NCBI GenBank assembly: GCA_015999985.1
Contig: JAECRA010000001.1
Span: 1-58,472 of the forward strand
Direction: 5' to 3'
Length of the DNA: 58,472 bases
Origin: Comamonadaceae bacterium
GTDB taxonomy: Bacteria > Pseudomonadota > Gammaproteobacteria > Burkholderiales > Burkholderiaceae_C
In this document: positions 8,063-17,199 of the stretch, in pieces
Layout of the letters: every line of letters begins with the position of its first letter
Position numbering within the stretch: position 1 is the stretch's first letter
Notes under the pieces: generated by a model
The model's database searches: none
Told to the model about the DNA's origin: nothing
What the model saw: the letters and a program-made list of their open reading frames with translations, nothing else
Position numbers and translations under genes: made by a program

Positions 8063-9096
8063 ACGGAAGACACTTTCTTGGGTAGGCCGAGGAATCGCTC
8101 GGCGTTTTGGCGCGTAATAGACGCAGTCATGCCTGCGTCGAACCCTGCAGTTTCGATGCGTTGCACGGGCGTGTGGTCGTGAAAGTTGAAGGGGTAGTCC
8201 GTGCCCACCATCAGCTGCGTCTCTCCGAAGACGTTCACCAGGTGGCGCAGCGTAGGCGCATCAAACACCAGGGTGTCGTAGAACAATCGGCGTGCTTGTT
8301 CCGTTGGCGCTTGCTGTACCGCTTCGCGCAGCGCTGGGAACACGCCCCACCCCTGTTGCAAGCGGGGAAGCAGCGACGCCAGCGTGCCACCACCGTGACT
8401 GAAGGCAATGCGCAGTTGGGGCCGCCGCACAAGCAGGTTGCTGGTGATCACCGATGCTGCAGCCAGGCCCACATCGCTTGGGTAACCCAGCACCTGCTGC
8501 AGCGGTGCAGGTCCGACCAGGCGTTCCATGCCGGCGGGGCGGATGGCGTGCACAAACACGGCGGCGCCCAGTTCTTCACAGGCTTCGAAGAACGCATCGA
8601 AGGCCGGTGCACCGACGGGCGCGCCGTTGATGTTGCTGCCGATCTCCACTCCGGGAAAGCCAAGTTCCTTCACCACGTACTCGAGCTCTCGAATAGCGAG
8701 GTCCACATCTTGCAAGGGAACGGCACCCAGGCCCAAGAGTCGGCCGCCGCTTTCGGCCGCCATGGCCGCGATCTGCTCGTTCAGGAACCGCAGCAGTTGC
8801 TGCGCATCTTCAGGGGCCATCCAATACGAGAGCAGCTCTGGCATGGGAGACACCACTTGCATGTCCAGCCCCATGGCGGGCAGGTCCTGCAGCCGCTTGG
8901 CCACGTCCCAGCACTTGTCAGATACTGTGCGGTAGTTCTTGCCGGCAATCATCACGCTACGGTGGCAAGGCTGTGCCGGCGCCATGGAAGGCCAGTCCGC
9001 AGGTACCATACGACCCATGTAGGTGGGGAAGTTCTCGGGCACGACGTGTGCGTGCACGTCGATCCCGCCGCAACCGCAAGGCATCAAGGAGGACAT
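8059..9096 (-). CDS. amidohydrolase family protein (ACMSD-like decarboxylase/hydrolase)
   Basis: A 345-residue amidohydrolase_2 enzyme with metal-binding DVHAH at the N-terminus, FVHAIRP and FSHGGG in the middle and GTDYPF near the end. This pattern fits the aminocarboxymuconate-semialdehyde / resorcylate decarboxylase clan. Start ATG 9096 lies 4 bp after the stop of the Bug gene; the longer frame overlaps that gene. In this operon it may decarboxylate an aromatic acid before or after ring cleavage. A canonical ACMSD paralogue is at 42386-43387. Confidence 0.85.
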   Translation of the reverse strand: MSSLMPCGCGGIDVHAHVVPENFPTYMGRMVPADWPSMAPAQPCHRSVMIAGKNYRTVSDKCWDVAKRLQDLPAMGLDMQVVSPMPELLSYWMAPEDAQQLLRFLNEQIAAMAAESGGRLLGLGAVPLQDVDLAIRELEYVVKELGFPGVEIGSNINGAPVGAPAFDAFFEACEELGAAVFVHAIRPAGMERLVGPAPLQQVLGYPSDVGLAAASVITSNLLVRRPQLRIAFSHGGGTLASLLPRLQQGWGVFPALREAVQQAPTEQARRLFYDTLVFDAPTLRHLVNVFGETQLMVGTDYPFNFHDHTPVQRIETAGFDAGMTASITRQNAERFLGLPKKVSSV

Positions 9097-9100
9097 ACGT

Positions 9101-10075
9101 TCATTCCGCCGTGATGCCCAGGGTTTTGACGACATCGCGCCAGCGCGCATGCTCGCCGCGCATAAACACGTCGAACTCAGCTACCGACATCTTCTGTTCG
9201 GCCAGAGAACCCAACTGCGAAAGGCGTTGAGCTACCTCCGGTTGGCGCAGTACCGTTTCCATGTCGCGGTTCAGGCGCGCGACCACATCTGCCGGAGTTC
9301 CGGCAGGTGCGAACACACCGTTCCAGCCGGTGTATTCAAAGCCGGGAAAGGTCTCACTCAGCGCCGGCACGTTGGGCATGTCGGGCTGGCGCTGTGCCGT
9401 GCTGACGGCCAGGGGCTTCAATTGACCACTCTTGATGTAGGCGGTCACCGCGGCGTCAGGCAGGCACACCAGCTGCACAAGCCCGCCGATCACGTCGCGA
9501 ATAGCCTCTGGAGCCTTGGTGTAGGGCACGTGGTTAAGCTGAACCCCCGCTTTCGCAGCGACGCTGTCGGCCAACATGCCGGAGAATGTTTTGGGCCCTT
9601 CGGTGGCGATCGAGACCGTGCCCGGTTTGGCCTTGGCCAAAGCAAAGGCCTGGGCGAGGTCCTTGACTGGAAAATTGCCGGCGGCGGCGATCACGAAGGG
9701 GCTGCGGCCCACTAGCCGCACCGGCACGAAGTCTTTCACGGGGTCGTAGGGCAAGGCCTTGAAGGTAAAGGCATTGGTCACCATGGCGGCGGTGGTGGCG
9801 TAGTAGAAGGTGTAGCCATCGGCCGGTGAACGTGCGGCCGCTTGGGCGCCGATCACGTTTTGCCCGCCAGGTTTGTTCTCCACCACAATCGGCTGGTTCC
9901 ACATTCGGCCCAGATGGTCAGCCAGGTAGCGCGCCAGGATGTCCGGACCCGCACCAGCGGGCTGCGAAAGAATGAAGCGTACGGGTCGCTGCGGCCAGGC
10001 CGCAGCAGTTTGAGCGTAAAGCGAGCTAGCGAAGGGCAGCAGCACGGCGGCGCGGGCGAAGTTTCTACGTTGCAT
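9101..10075 (-). CDS. Bug-family (TTT) periplasmic binding protein
   Basis: A 324-residue solute-binding protein with a signal peptide (MQRRNFARAAVLLPFASSLYA) and the Bug landmarks WPQRPVRFI, GAGPDILAR, VVENKPGGQN and PADGYTFY. These proteins capture carboxylates for tripartite tricarboxylate transporters, but no TctA/TctB permease is present in the window. ATG 10075 is preceded by AAGGAGAC, an excellent ribosome site. It is the first gene of the meta-cleavage operon and probably binds its aromatic acid substrate. Confidence 0.92.
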   Translation of the reverse strand: MQRRNFARAAVLLPFASSLYAQTAAAWPQRPVRFILSQPAGAGPDILARYLADHLGRMWNQPIVVENKPGGQNVIGAQAAARSPADGYTFYYATTAAMVTNAFTFKALPYDPVKDFVPVRLVGRSPFVIAAAGNFPVKDLAQAFALAKAKPGTVSIATEGPKTFSGMLADSVAAKAGVQLNHVPYTKAPEAIRDVIGGLVQLVCLPDAAVTAYIKSGQLKPLAVSTAQRQPDMPNVPALSETFPGFEYTGWNGVFAPAGTPADVVARLNRDMETVLRQPEVAQRLSQLGSLAEQKMSVAEFDVFMRGEHARWRDVVKTLGITAE

Positions 10076-10158
10076 GAAATGTCTCCTTTGTAGGCGCGTG
10101 GTCGTTCGCGCGCCGCTGTCCAGGGGCAGCGACAAGCAGGGATGCTAGGGATCGCTCA

Positions 10159-10176
10159 ATCATCTGTACAGACGAT
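10159..10176. promoter_or_regulatory. candidate LysR operator
   Basis: An 18-bp near-perfect palindrome, ATCATCTGTACAGACGAT, with one mismatched pair. It lies between the divergent Bug gene (start 10075) and LysR gene (start 10202). The position and symmetry suit autoregulation plus activation of the meta-cleavage operon. Confidence 0.5.
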
Positions 10177-10201
10177 GGTGTGAATTCATAGAATCCATGT
10201 C

Positions 10202-11128
10202 ATGGATATTAGAAATGTCGACCTCAACCTGCTCGTGGTGTTTGACGCCATGACGCTGCATCGTCATGTAGGCCGCGCGGGTGAGATGCTGGGGCTGAGC
10301 CAACCCGCTACCAGCGCCGCACTGGCGCGGCTGCGAGTGATCTTTGATGACGCGCTGTTTGTGCGTGCAGGCACGCAAATGAGGCCGACGCCACGCGCTC
10401 TGGAGCTGGGGCCTGTGGTGCACCGGGTGGTAGAGACCATCAACCTCGAGATCCTTCGCCAGGCCAGCTTCGAACCTGTGCGCGCTGAGCGCAGCTTCAC
10501 CATACTGACGCCCGATATCGGTGAGGTGGCGTTTTTGCCTGGCGTGCTTCGCCGCTTGCGCCAGGAAGCGCCGCACGTGCGCCTGCAAGCGACGGCGCGC
10601 ACACGCTTCGCAGCTGCTGAAGCACTTGAGTCCGGAGAGGCCGATCTGGCCGTGGGTTTTTTCCCTGATCTGCAAAAGGCTGGTTTTTTTCAGCAGGCGC
10701 TGTTCAAGACCTCCTACGCGTGCGTGACGTGCGCACACGCGGGGCCGGTAGCCGAACGCATGACGCAGCGGCAATACCTGGCTGCGCGACACGTGGTGGT
10801 CAAGCCAGACGGGCGCGAACACTTGCTAGATCGCTACCTGGACGACAAGGGTTGGCAGCGTCTGGTGACCTTGGAGCTGTCTCACTTCATGAGCTTGCTT
10901 GCACTGCTACCGGGGTCTGATCTTGTGGCCACGGTGCCGGAAGACATTGCGACCGTGCTGGAGCGCCACATCGAAATTCGGCGTATAGCGCTGCCGTTCG
11001 CAGTGCCGGTGATAGAGGTGAAACAATTCTGGCACCGGCGCATGCAAAACGACCCCGGGCATCGTTGGCTGCGCGGTTTGTTCCACGAGGTGAATCGGCG
11101 CGAGGCGAACGCCCGTATGCCTTTGTAA
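10202..11128 (+). CDS. LysR-family transcriptional regulator
   Basis: A 308-residue LysR regulator of the NodD/NahR-like branch, opening with DIRNVDLNLLVVFDAM. The winged HTH covers residues ~6-65 (LGLSQPATSAALARLR) and is followed by an effector-binding domain. It is divergent from the meta-cleavage operon with a palindrome in between, the usual arrangement for an activator sensing an aromatic inducer. The inducer identity is unknown. Confidence 0.92.
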   Translation: MDIRNVDLNLLVVFDAMTLHRHVGRAGEMLGLSQPATSAALARLRVIFDDALFVRAGTQMRPTPRALELGPVVHRVVETINLEILRQASFEPVRAERSFTILTPDIGEVAFLPGVLRRLRQEAPHVRLQATARTRFAAAEALESGEADLAVGFFPDLQKAGFFQQALFKTSYACVTCAHAGPVAERMTQRQYLAARHVVVKPDGREHLLDRYLDDKGWQRLVTLELSHFMSLLALLPGSDLVATVPEDIATVLERHIEIRRIALPFAVPVIEVKQFWHRRMQNDPGHRWLRGLFHEVNRREANARMPL

Positions 11129-11206
11129 GTCCGGAGACGGGGCCGGCGGTTCCAGGAGAGCCTGCCGCCTGCCCTAAACGCCCTCGCAGGGCGAAATCTG
11201 CATCTA

Positions 11207-11629
11207 TCAGCCGCTGATAAGGCCGACGGAGTCCACACCGGCCATGCAAATCAGCTCATCTTCGTCGCCTGTACCGCCACTGGCGCCGACCGAACCGAGC
11301 AATCGGCCTTGCGAATCCTTGATCACTACGGCCCCTGTGTGGGCCAGGAACTTGCCTTCGGAAGTTGCTGCGAGTGAGACAAAGAAGTTCGGGTTTCCTT
11401 TTGCACGTTCTCCCAGCACGCGGCTTGAGACGCCCATGGCGACTGCACCCCATGCCTTGGCACGCGCGACATCGAAACGGAACATGCTCGCACCGTCTTC
11501 GTTTGCAAAGGCCTTGAGGTTCCCTGATGAATCCAGCACCGCGATGCCCATGGGGGCGGAGCCCATTTCCTTGGACTTTGCCAGGGCTGCGGTGATGATC
11601 TTTTGTGCCTGGTCGAGAGAGATAGTCAT
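11207..11629 (-). CDS. GlcG/HbpS family heme-binding-like protein
   Basis: A 140-residue protein of the GlcG/HbpS (PF03928) fold, with MGIAVLDSSGNLKAF and the glycine-rich SVGASGGTGDEDE segment. Some members bind heme or small ligands, and many sit in catabolic operons without an assigned role. ATG 11629 is preferred because the conserved fold starts there; an ATG at 11686 would touch the Bug stop codon. It is the last gene behind the Bug gene and the fused ThDP/aldehyde dehydrogenase gene. Confidence 0.85.
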   Translation of the reverse strand: MTISLDQAQKIITAALAKSKEMGSAPMGIAVLDSSGNLKAFANEDGASMFRFDVARAKAWGAVAMGVSSRVLGERAKGNPNFFVSLAATSEGKFLAHTGAVVIKDSQGRLLGSVGASGGTGDEDELICMAGVDSVGLISG

Positions 11630-11685
11630 GTTGATGATGGTGTCCAATGATTGAAGAGGGGTGGTGAGCTCATCGAGGCAGGGCA

Positions 11686-12672
11686 TCAGTCTTCAGGCTT
11701 GAAGCCGGTGACCTTCACCACCTGGCCCCAGAACGCGTGATTTTCCCGTACCGCCTTGGCAAGCCCCTCGGGCGATACGCGCATGATTTCCAGTCCATTT
11801 TTTTCGATGACCTCCGCCATCGCTGCACCTGCCAGTGCTTCATTGACTGCCGCATTGAGCGCGTTCACCTTGGTTTTGTCCATGCCGGCGGGGCCGTACC
11901 AACCCAGCCAGTCTACGAAAGCGATGTCTTTGTAACCCAGTTCGGTCAGGGTGGGCGTGTCTGGCAATGCTTTCCACCGTGTCGGTGCCGAAACAGCAAG
12001 TGCCCGCAAGGTGCCCGCGCGAATGTGCGGCAACACTTCGCTCACCACGTTGAAGCTGACCGGAATCTGCCCGCCCCTAAGGTCCGTGAGAAGCGGGGCG
12101 CCGCCCTTGTACGGCACCGACTGCATCTCCACACCCGCCTGCTTGCCCAGCATGGCTCCAGCCAGGTGCAGGGATGAGCCGCTGGCCGGCACACCGTAGT
12201 TGGAAAGTGTGGGGTTGGCCTTGGCCCACTTCAGATAGTCAGCCACCGTGCGGATTTCCGCCGGAAGCCCTGGGCCAGCGGTGAACACGGCCGTATAGGA
12301 GCACAGACCTGCAATCGACGTGAAATCGTTCAGTGTGTCGTAGGGCAGTTTCTTGAATACATGCGGATGCAAGGTCATCAAGGAGCTTGGGCAACCAAAC
12401 AGCGTATTTCCATCTGGCGGCGCGCGCTTGACGAACTCTGCCGCGATGCGACCACCTGCACCAGGCTTGGCATCGTAGATAAACGGCTGCGGGTACTTGC
12501 CACGCAGTTGGTCAATCAGCGGACGCGCGACCTGGTCTCCCAGACCTCCGCCTACTGGAAAGCCAGACCAGAGCGTCACGCTCTTGGCTGCGCCTTGAGC
12601 GAGGGCGGGCGAGCCTATGCTGGCCAGTCCACCGAAAGCCACACCGGCACTAAGCAGTGTTCTGCGTTGCAT
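11686..12672 (-). CDS. Bug-family (TTT) periplasmic binding protein
   Basis: A 328-residue binding protein with a signal peptide cleaved near SPALAQG. Landmarks are FPVGGGLGDQVARPL, YDAKPGAGGRIAAEFV and PPDGNTLF. It lies 42 bp downstream of the fused ThDP/aldehyde dehydrogenase gene on the same strand, so it probably delivers the substrate of that enzyme. No cognate membrane subunits are encoded nearby. Confidence 0.92.
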   Translation of the reverse strand: MQRRTLLSAGVAFGGLASIGSPALAQGAAKSVTLWSGFPVGGGLGDQVARPLIDQLRGKYPQPFIYDAKPGAGGRIAAEFVKRAPPDGNTLFGCPSSLMTLHPHVFKKLPYDTLNDFTSIAGLCSYTAVFTAGPGLPAEIRTVADYLKWAKANPTLSNYGVPASGSSLHLAGAMLGKQAGVEMQSVPYKGGAPLLTDLRGGQIPVSFNVVSEVLPHIRAGTLRALAVSAPTRWKALPDTPTLTELGYKDIAFVDWLGWYGPAGMDKTKVNALNAAVNEALAGAAMAEVIEKNGLEIMRVSPEGLAKAVRENHAFWGQVVKVTGFKPED

Positions 12673-12714
12673 GATTTGTCTCCTGAGTTATTTTTAAGGA
12701 CGTGTGAACTCGCC

Positions 12715-15700
12715 CTAGAACGGGTAGTGCCGTGGCGTGGTCTGCAGCGTGACCCAACGCAGTTCGGTGAAGGCATCTATGCCAGCCTTCCCGCCGAAGC
12801 GGCCGTAACCCGAAGCCTTGACACCGCCGAAGGGCATTTGCGCCTCGTCATGTACCGTGGGGCCGTTGACATGGCAGATGCCCGATTCAATGCGCTGCGC
12901 CACCTGAAGTGCGCGACCGGCGTCGCGGCCAAACACGGCAGCCGAGAGGCCATAGGGGTTGTCGTTGGCGCAGGTCACTGCTTCTTCAACGCCATTGACT
13001 CGCACCACCGGTTTGACCGGTCCGAAGCTTTCTTCGTGGTAGATACGCATCTCGCTCGTCACGTGGTCTAGTACCGTAGCGGGCATCAGGGTGCTGTCAG
13101 CTTTGCCGCCGCAAACCAGCGTGGCGCCTTTGGCCAGTGCGTCTTCAATGAGTGCATTGCAGCGTTCCACCGTGCTCATGTCGACCACTGAACCCAGCAC
13201 GGTGGGTCCTTTGCGCGGATCGCCCAGCGGCAGGCCCACGGCGCGCGCCGAAAGCTTGGCCACAAAGCTGTCGGCCACTTTCTGGTCGACCACGATGCGC
13301 TCGGTGGACATGCAGATCTGGCCCGAGTTGGCGAAGCTGCCAAAGATCGCAGCATCGACTGCGGCATCGAGGTCGGCATCGTCCAGTACGACAAAGGGAG
13401 CCTTGCCACCGAGTTCGAGTACGGCAGGCTTGAGGTACTTGGCGCAAGTCTGCGCAATCAACTTGCCCACGGCGGTTGACCCCGTGAAGTTCACACGTCT
13501 CACAGCGGGGTGCGCCACCATCGCATCCACCACCACCGCCGCGTCAGCCGGCGCATTGGTGACAAAATTGACGACGCCTGGCGGCAAGCCTGCTTCGTTG
13601 AGCGCTTCGATGATCAAACCATGCGTGGCTGGGCAGAGCTCGGAGCCTTTCAGCACGACCGTGTTGCCGCAGGCCAGCGGCGTGGCAATGGCCCGCACCC
13701 CGAGGATTACCGGCGCATTCCATGGTGCAATTCCAAGCACCACGCCCGCGGGAACGCGCAAGCCCATGGCCAGGCTACCGGGCACGTCGGACGGGATCAC
13801 TTCGCCGTTGATCTGTGTCGTGAGCGCTGCAGCTTCCTGCAGCATGCCCGCCGCCAGATGCACATTGAATCCTGCCCAGGGCGCGGCTGCGCCGGTTTCA
13901 CCCGCCATGGCCTCGATGAACTTCTGAGTGCGCGCTTCAAGGGCGGTTGCAGCCTTTTGCAGCAGCTCGCGGCGCGCGCCAGGGCCCATGGCCGACCAGG
14001 CGGGAAAGGCCGCAGCAGCAGCCTGCACCGCCCGCACAGCGTCTTCGGCGCTCGCTGCTGGTGCGCGCGTGGCCACCTTTCCGTCAAGCGGATTACGCCG
14101 CTCGAACGTTTGGCCTGAGGCGGCGGCGGCCTTCTCGCCACCGATCAACATACTGATGTCGTTCAAAACAGTCTCCTTGGGTGTATCTAGTCGACTTAGC
14201 GAAGCAAAGCCGTATTTGTTCATGCTGGCAAACTGACCCACCGCTGGGTGAGGCAGAAACTTGGTGCGGCAGTCCAGTACGGCTGGCAAGCCGGAGTCGA
14301 TGGCGCGCTGAAGTGCGCCAGGAATATCGCCGGCGCGGGTAACTATTTCTCCGTGGCAACCGAAGCCCCGTGCAATGGCTGCGTAGTCCGTGTCTTCGAG
14401 TGCCGTACCCATCTCGAAATCCATGCCCATCTTCTGACCCATGCGGATCACTCCCCAGGCCGCGTTGTTGTGAACTACGGTAATGACTGCCAGGCCATAC
14501 CGCCGAGCCGTGTCAAGTTCATTGAGCGTAAAGCCGAATGCGCCGTCGCCAGTGATGTTGACCACCGTTTTCTGTGGGTGCTGGGCCTTCAGGGCGATGG
14601 CTGCAGGCAGGCCGTAACCCAGGTGCGCCATTCCGGGTTCATGAAAGCGCGTTCTCACGTCATGAACGGGAGTCAGGTCGTTGCTCCAGAAGGTGGTATG
14701 TCCTCCGTCGTACACCGCCAGCGCGTCCACCGGCAACGCTTCGCCCAGTGTCTTGGCCAGTGCGGCAGGGTGCATGGTCTCTTCTGTGTCACTGGCCATG
14801 ATGGCCAGCTTGCGTTCGTGTCGCGCTCTGACGGCGCGCACCTCGGCCAGCCAGCCGCCGTCGGTATTGAGCGCTGCATCGCCTAGCGAAGCCAACAGGT
14901 CACTGAGCGCTTCCCCCGCGTCCGACTGCATGGCCACCTCGTGCAGCGCGGCATGGCCGAGTGCAGACGGGTCGATGTTGATGTTGATGACCTGGTGATG
15001 CCGACGTGCGAGCGCTCCGCGTTCGTCCCACATCCACGAAGACCAGCGGCAACCCACACTCAGGATCACATCGGCGCGCTCGAACGCGTACTTGACGGAC
15101 TCGCCCGCAATGATGCCGCCATGTCCGACAAAGTGAGGGCTGTCAGAGGGCACGATGCCGAGCGCCATCTGTGTCGGAATCACGGGGGCGTTCAGCCGCC
15201 TCGCAAGTTCTCGCAAGGCATGTTGCGCACCCGCTGCCACCACGCCGCCACCGCCCACAATCAATGGGCGCTTGGCCGATTGCAGCAGTGCCACGGCATC
15301 TGCCAGCGAAGCGGCATTGGGCCTGGGGCCTGAGGTGGCGCGGTAACGCTCCGGTGTGAGGTCAAATTCGTCGGCCGCGAACACTTGTACTTCGCCCAGG
15401 ACGTCTTGGGGAATATCAAGATGCACTGGACCGGGGCGGCCACTCAATGCTTCACGAAATGCGCGCCGCGCCAGTTCGGGAATACGGCGCGTATCGTTGA
15501 CCAGCGCGTTCCATTTCGTCAATGGTTTGGTCACCGCCAATGTGTCGAGGTCCATGAAGAAACCGACATGCGGGTACGAACTCGCGCGATGCTGATTGGT
15601 TGTGATGGCCAGCAGGGGCAGGTTGTTGTTGAAGGCCGACCCCAAGCCAGAGGCCATGTTCAGACCCCCCGGGCCAAGTTCGCCTACCGCCACTGCCATC

Positions 15701-15966
15701 TGACCAGTGCCCGCATGCGTGGCCGCGGCCATCATGGGGCCTGCAGCTTCGTGCCGCACGCCAATGAATCGAATGCGCGGTTCGCGGCTAAGTGCATGGA
15801 ACAACGGGGAGAGCTTGCCGCCGACGATGCCGTAGACCGTATTCACACCCTCGGCGAGCAGCACCTGAACCAGCGCTTGTGCACCCGTGAGCCGCAAGGG
15901 GGCGCGCTGCCGTGCGGGTGACGGGGCGTGCGCGTGAGGCGCATCGGATGGTGGTGTGCGTGTCAT
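12715..15966 (-). CDS. fused thiamine-diphosphate enzyme and aldehyde dehydrogenase
   Basis: A 1083-residue two-enzyme fusion. Residues ~25-590 are a ThDP-dependent decarboxylase/lyase with catalytic-type Glu73 (RHEAAG), GDG at 473-475 and NN at 500-501, the cofactor-binding motif. Residues ~606-1083 are an NAD(P) aldehyde dehydrogenase with GIAPWNAP, Glu851 (LELGGK) and Cys885 (SGQIC). The chemistry suggests decarboxylation of a 2-oxo acid to an aldehyde and oxidation of that aldehyde to an acid. The junction keeps an intact ribosome-binding site, so the fusion may be recent or reflect a sequencing change. The start could lie up to ~20 residues further in. Confidence 0.85.
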   Translation of the reverse strand: MTRTPPSDAPHAHAPSPARQRAPLRLTGAQALVQVLLAEGVNTVYGIVGGKLSPLFHALSREPRIRFIGVRHEAAGPMMAAATHAGTGQMAVAVGELGPGGLNMASGLGSAFNNNLPLLAITTNQHRASSYPHVGFFMDLDTLAVTKPLTKWNALVNDTRRIPELARRAFREALSGRPGPVHLDIPQDVLGEVQVFAADEFDLTPERYRATSGPRPNAASLADAVALLQSAKRPLIVGGGGVVAAGAQHALRELARRLNAPVIPTQMALGIVPSDSPHFVGHGGIIAGESVKYAFERADVILSVGCRWSSWMWDERGALARRHHQVININIDPSALGHAALHEVAMQSDAGEALSDLLASLGDAALNTDGGWLAEVRAVRARHERKLAIMASDTEETMHPAALAKTLGEALPVDALAVYDGGHTTFWSNDLTPVHDVRTRFHEPGMAHLGYGLPAAIALKAQHPQKTVVNITGDGAFGFTLNELDTARRYGLAVITVVHNNAAWGVIRMGQKMGMDFEMGTALEDTDYAAIARGFGCHGEIVTRAGDIPGALQRAIDSGLPAVLDCRTKFLPHPAVGQFASMNKYGFASLSRLDTPKETVLNDISMLIGGEKAAAASGQTFERRNPLDGKVATRAPAASAEDAVRAVQAAAAAFPAWSAMGPGARRELLQKAATALEARTQKFIEAMAGETGAAAPWAGFNVHLAAGMLQEAAALTTQINGEVIPSDVPGSLAMGLRVPAGVVLGIAPWNAPVILGVRAIATPLACGNTVVLKGSELCPATHGLIIEALNEAGLPPGVVNFVTNAPADAAVVVDAMVAHPAVRRVNFTGSTAVGKLIAQTCAKYLKPAVLELGGKAPFVVLDDADLDAAVDAAIFGSFANSGQICMSTERIVVDQKVADSFVAKLSARAVGLPLGDPRKGPTVLGSVVDMSTVERCNALIEDALAKGATLVCGGKADSTLMPATVLDHVTSEMRIYHEESFGPVKPVVRVNGVEEAVTCANDNPYGLSAAVFGRDAGRALQVAQRIESGICHVNGPTVHDEAQMPFGGVKASGYGRFGGKAGIDAFTELRWVTLQTTPRHYPF
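14149..14178 (-). promoter_or_regulatory. ribosome-binding site and start codons inside the fusion junction
   Basis: Reading leftward, AAGGAG (14178-14173) is followed after 6 nt by an in-frame TTG (14166-14164) and further on by ATG (14151-14149). Aldehyde dehydrogenase homology begins exactly there. The signal suggests the dehydrogenase was once, or still is, translated separately. Confidence 0.65.
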
Positions 15967-16077
15967 GTTGGACCGTTGTCTCTCTTGGGGTGAATGATGG
16001 ACGCGTCAGGCAGAGAAATCGATGGACGTTTCCACCCGCCCTTGCAGATTTCCGGCATCGAGCGAGAATGGCATCCC

Positions 16078-16980
16078 ATGAAACCTTCGCCACTGCTCAT
16101 GGTTCCTTTTCGGGAAGTCCTGCACGGACAGCCTGATGATTGCCTGCATTACGAATCGGTGGCCGTGCGGGGAACGGAGATGGACTGGACGATTCCGGCT
16201 CATCGTCACGAAGGCTTGCACCAGTTTCAGTTTCTTGATAGAGGGGAGATTGCCGGGACGATTGACGGCTGCGAGTTCAAAGCGTCGGCACCCGTCATGC
16301 TCTTGCTGGCGCCCGGGTCAGTGCATGGTTTTACCTATAGCAGGGACTCGTCCGGGCATCAGGTCACTGTGCCCACCTGCACGCTGAGTCGTCTTTTGGG
16401 CGAAACGCGGTTTGTGGAGAAAGAGCTGAGCCGCTCATTTGTGATTACCAAGCCCCTTGCCGCCGATGAGCTGGGAAGGTTGCTCAAGCAGATCGCCGAC
16501 GAATTCGCCGCCCTTGATGAAGGGCGAGTTCAGGCGCTGACGGGCCTTGCCACCCTGGTGGCCATCCGGTACGTGAGGGAGCGCGGCGAGCAGTTCGAGA
16601 GCGAGCAACGTGCAGGCGCTCGTGACACCCTTGTGAGGCGTTTCGAGGCCCTGGTTGAAAAACACTTCACCCAGCAGAAGTCCCTAGATTTCTATGCAAC
16701 AGAGCTGGCGGTCACGGCGGACCACCTGAGCCGGGCCTGCCGGCGCAAGAATGGCGTCTCGGCACTGCAGGCACTTCATGATCGCGTTCTTCTCGAAGCG
16801 CGCCGGTTGCTGGCCTACACCGAACTTTCAGTGGTGGACGTATCCCGGCAACTGGGATACGCCGACCCCGCCTACTTCAGCCGGTTCTTTCGTCTCTCCG
16901 TGGGTCACACGCCGACACAGTACAGAAATCACGTGGCGAGCGGGGTCAGCATGGGCGTGGAGGCCAAGGGTTCCGAATAG
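16078..16980 (+). CDS. AraC-family transcriptional regulator (PobR-like)
   Basis: A protein of about 300 residues: an N-terminal cupin-type sensor (residues ~20-110, with AHRHEGLHQFQFLDRG) and a C-terminal double helix-turn-helix from ~200, including the family signature LGYADPAYFSRFFRLSVGHTP. The organisation resembles PobR-type activators of aromatic catabolism. ATG 16078 suits the usual length; the frame remains open back to 15994. It is divergent from the ThDP/aldehyde dehydrogenase gene and probably controls it. Confidence 0.9.
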   Translation: MKPSPLLMVPFREVLHGQPDDCLHYESVAVRGTEMDWTIPAHRHEGLHQFQFLDRGEIAGTIDGCEFKASAPVMLLLAPGSVHGFTYSRDSSGHQVTVPTCTLSRLLGETRFVEKELSRSFVITKPLAADELGRLLKQIADEFAALDEGRVQALTGLATLVAIRYVRERGEQFESEQRAGARDTLVRRFEALVEKHFTQQKSLDFYATELAVTADHLSRACRRKNGVSALQALHDRVLLEARRLLAYTELSVVDVSRQLGYADPAYFSRFFRLSVGHTPTQYRNHVASGVSMGVEAKGSE

Positions 16981-17199
16981 ACGTGCTGGTGGCCACCGCC
17001 ACGGAGACGCACTGGGTGAGCAACTCACTGCATCTGGCGCAAAAGAAGGGCTGTCTACCTTTTATTGACGCAATCCCTCGTCCACGGCACCGAAGATCGT
17101 GGCGCTCGAATGCATGCCCGCTGACGCGGCGCAGGCTGCCAATGTGGCGCCCACGCGGTGTGCTTGCTGGCATGTATGTCTGCTCGGGAATTCAGGGGC

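Noticed and set aside
7115..8182. 355-residue open frame antisense to the extradiol dioxygenase
   Set aside because: It covers the dioxygenase gene whose iron ligands are intact; the antisense product has no domain.
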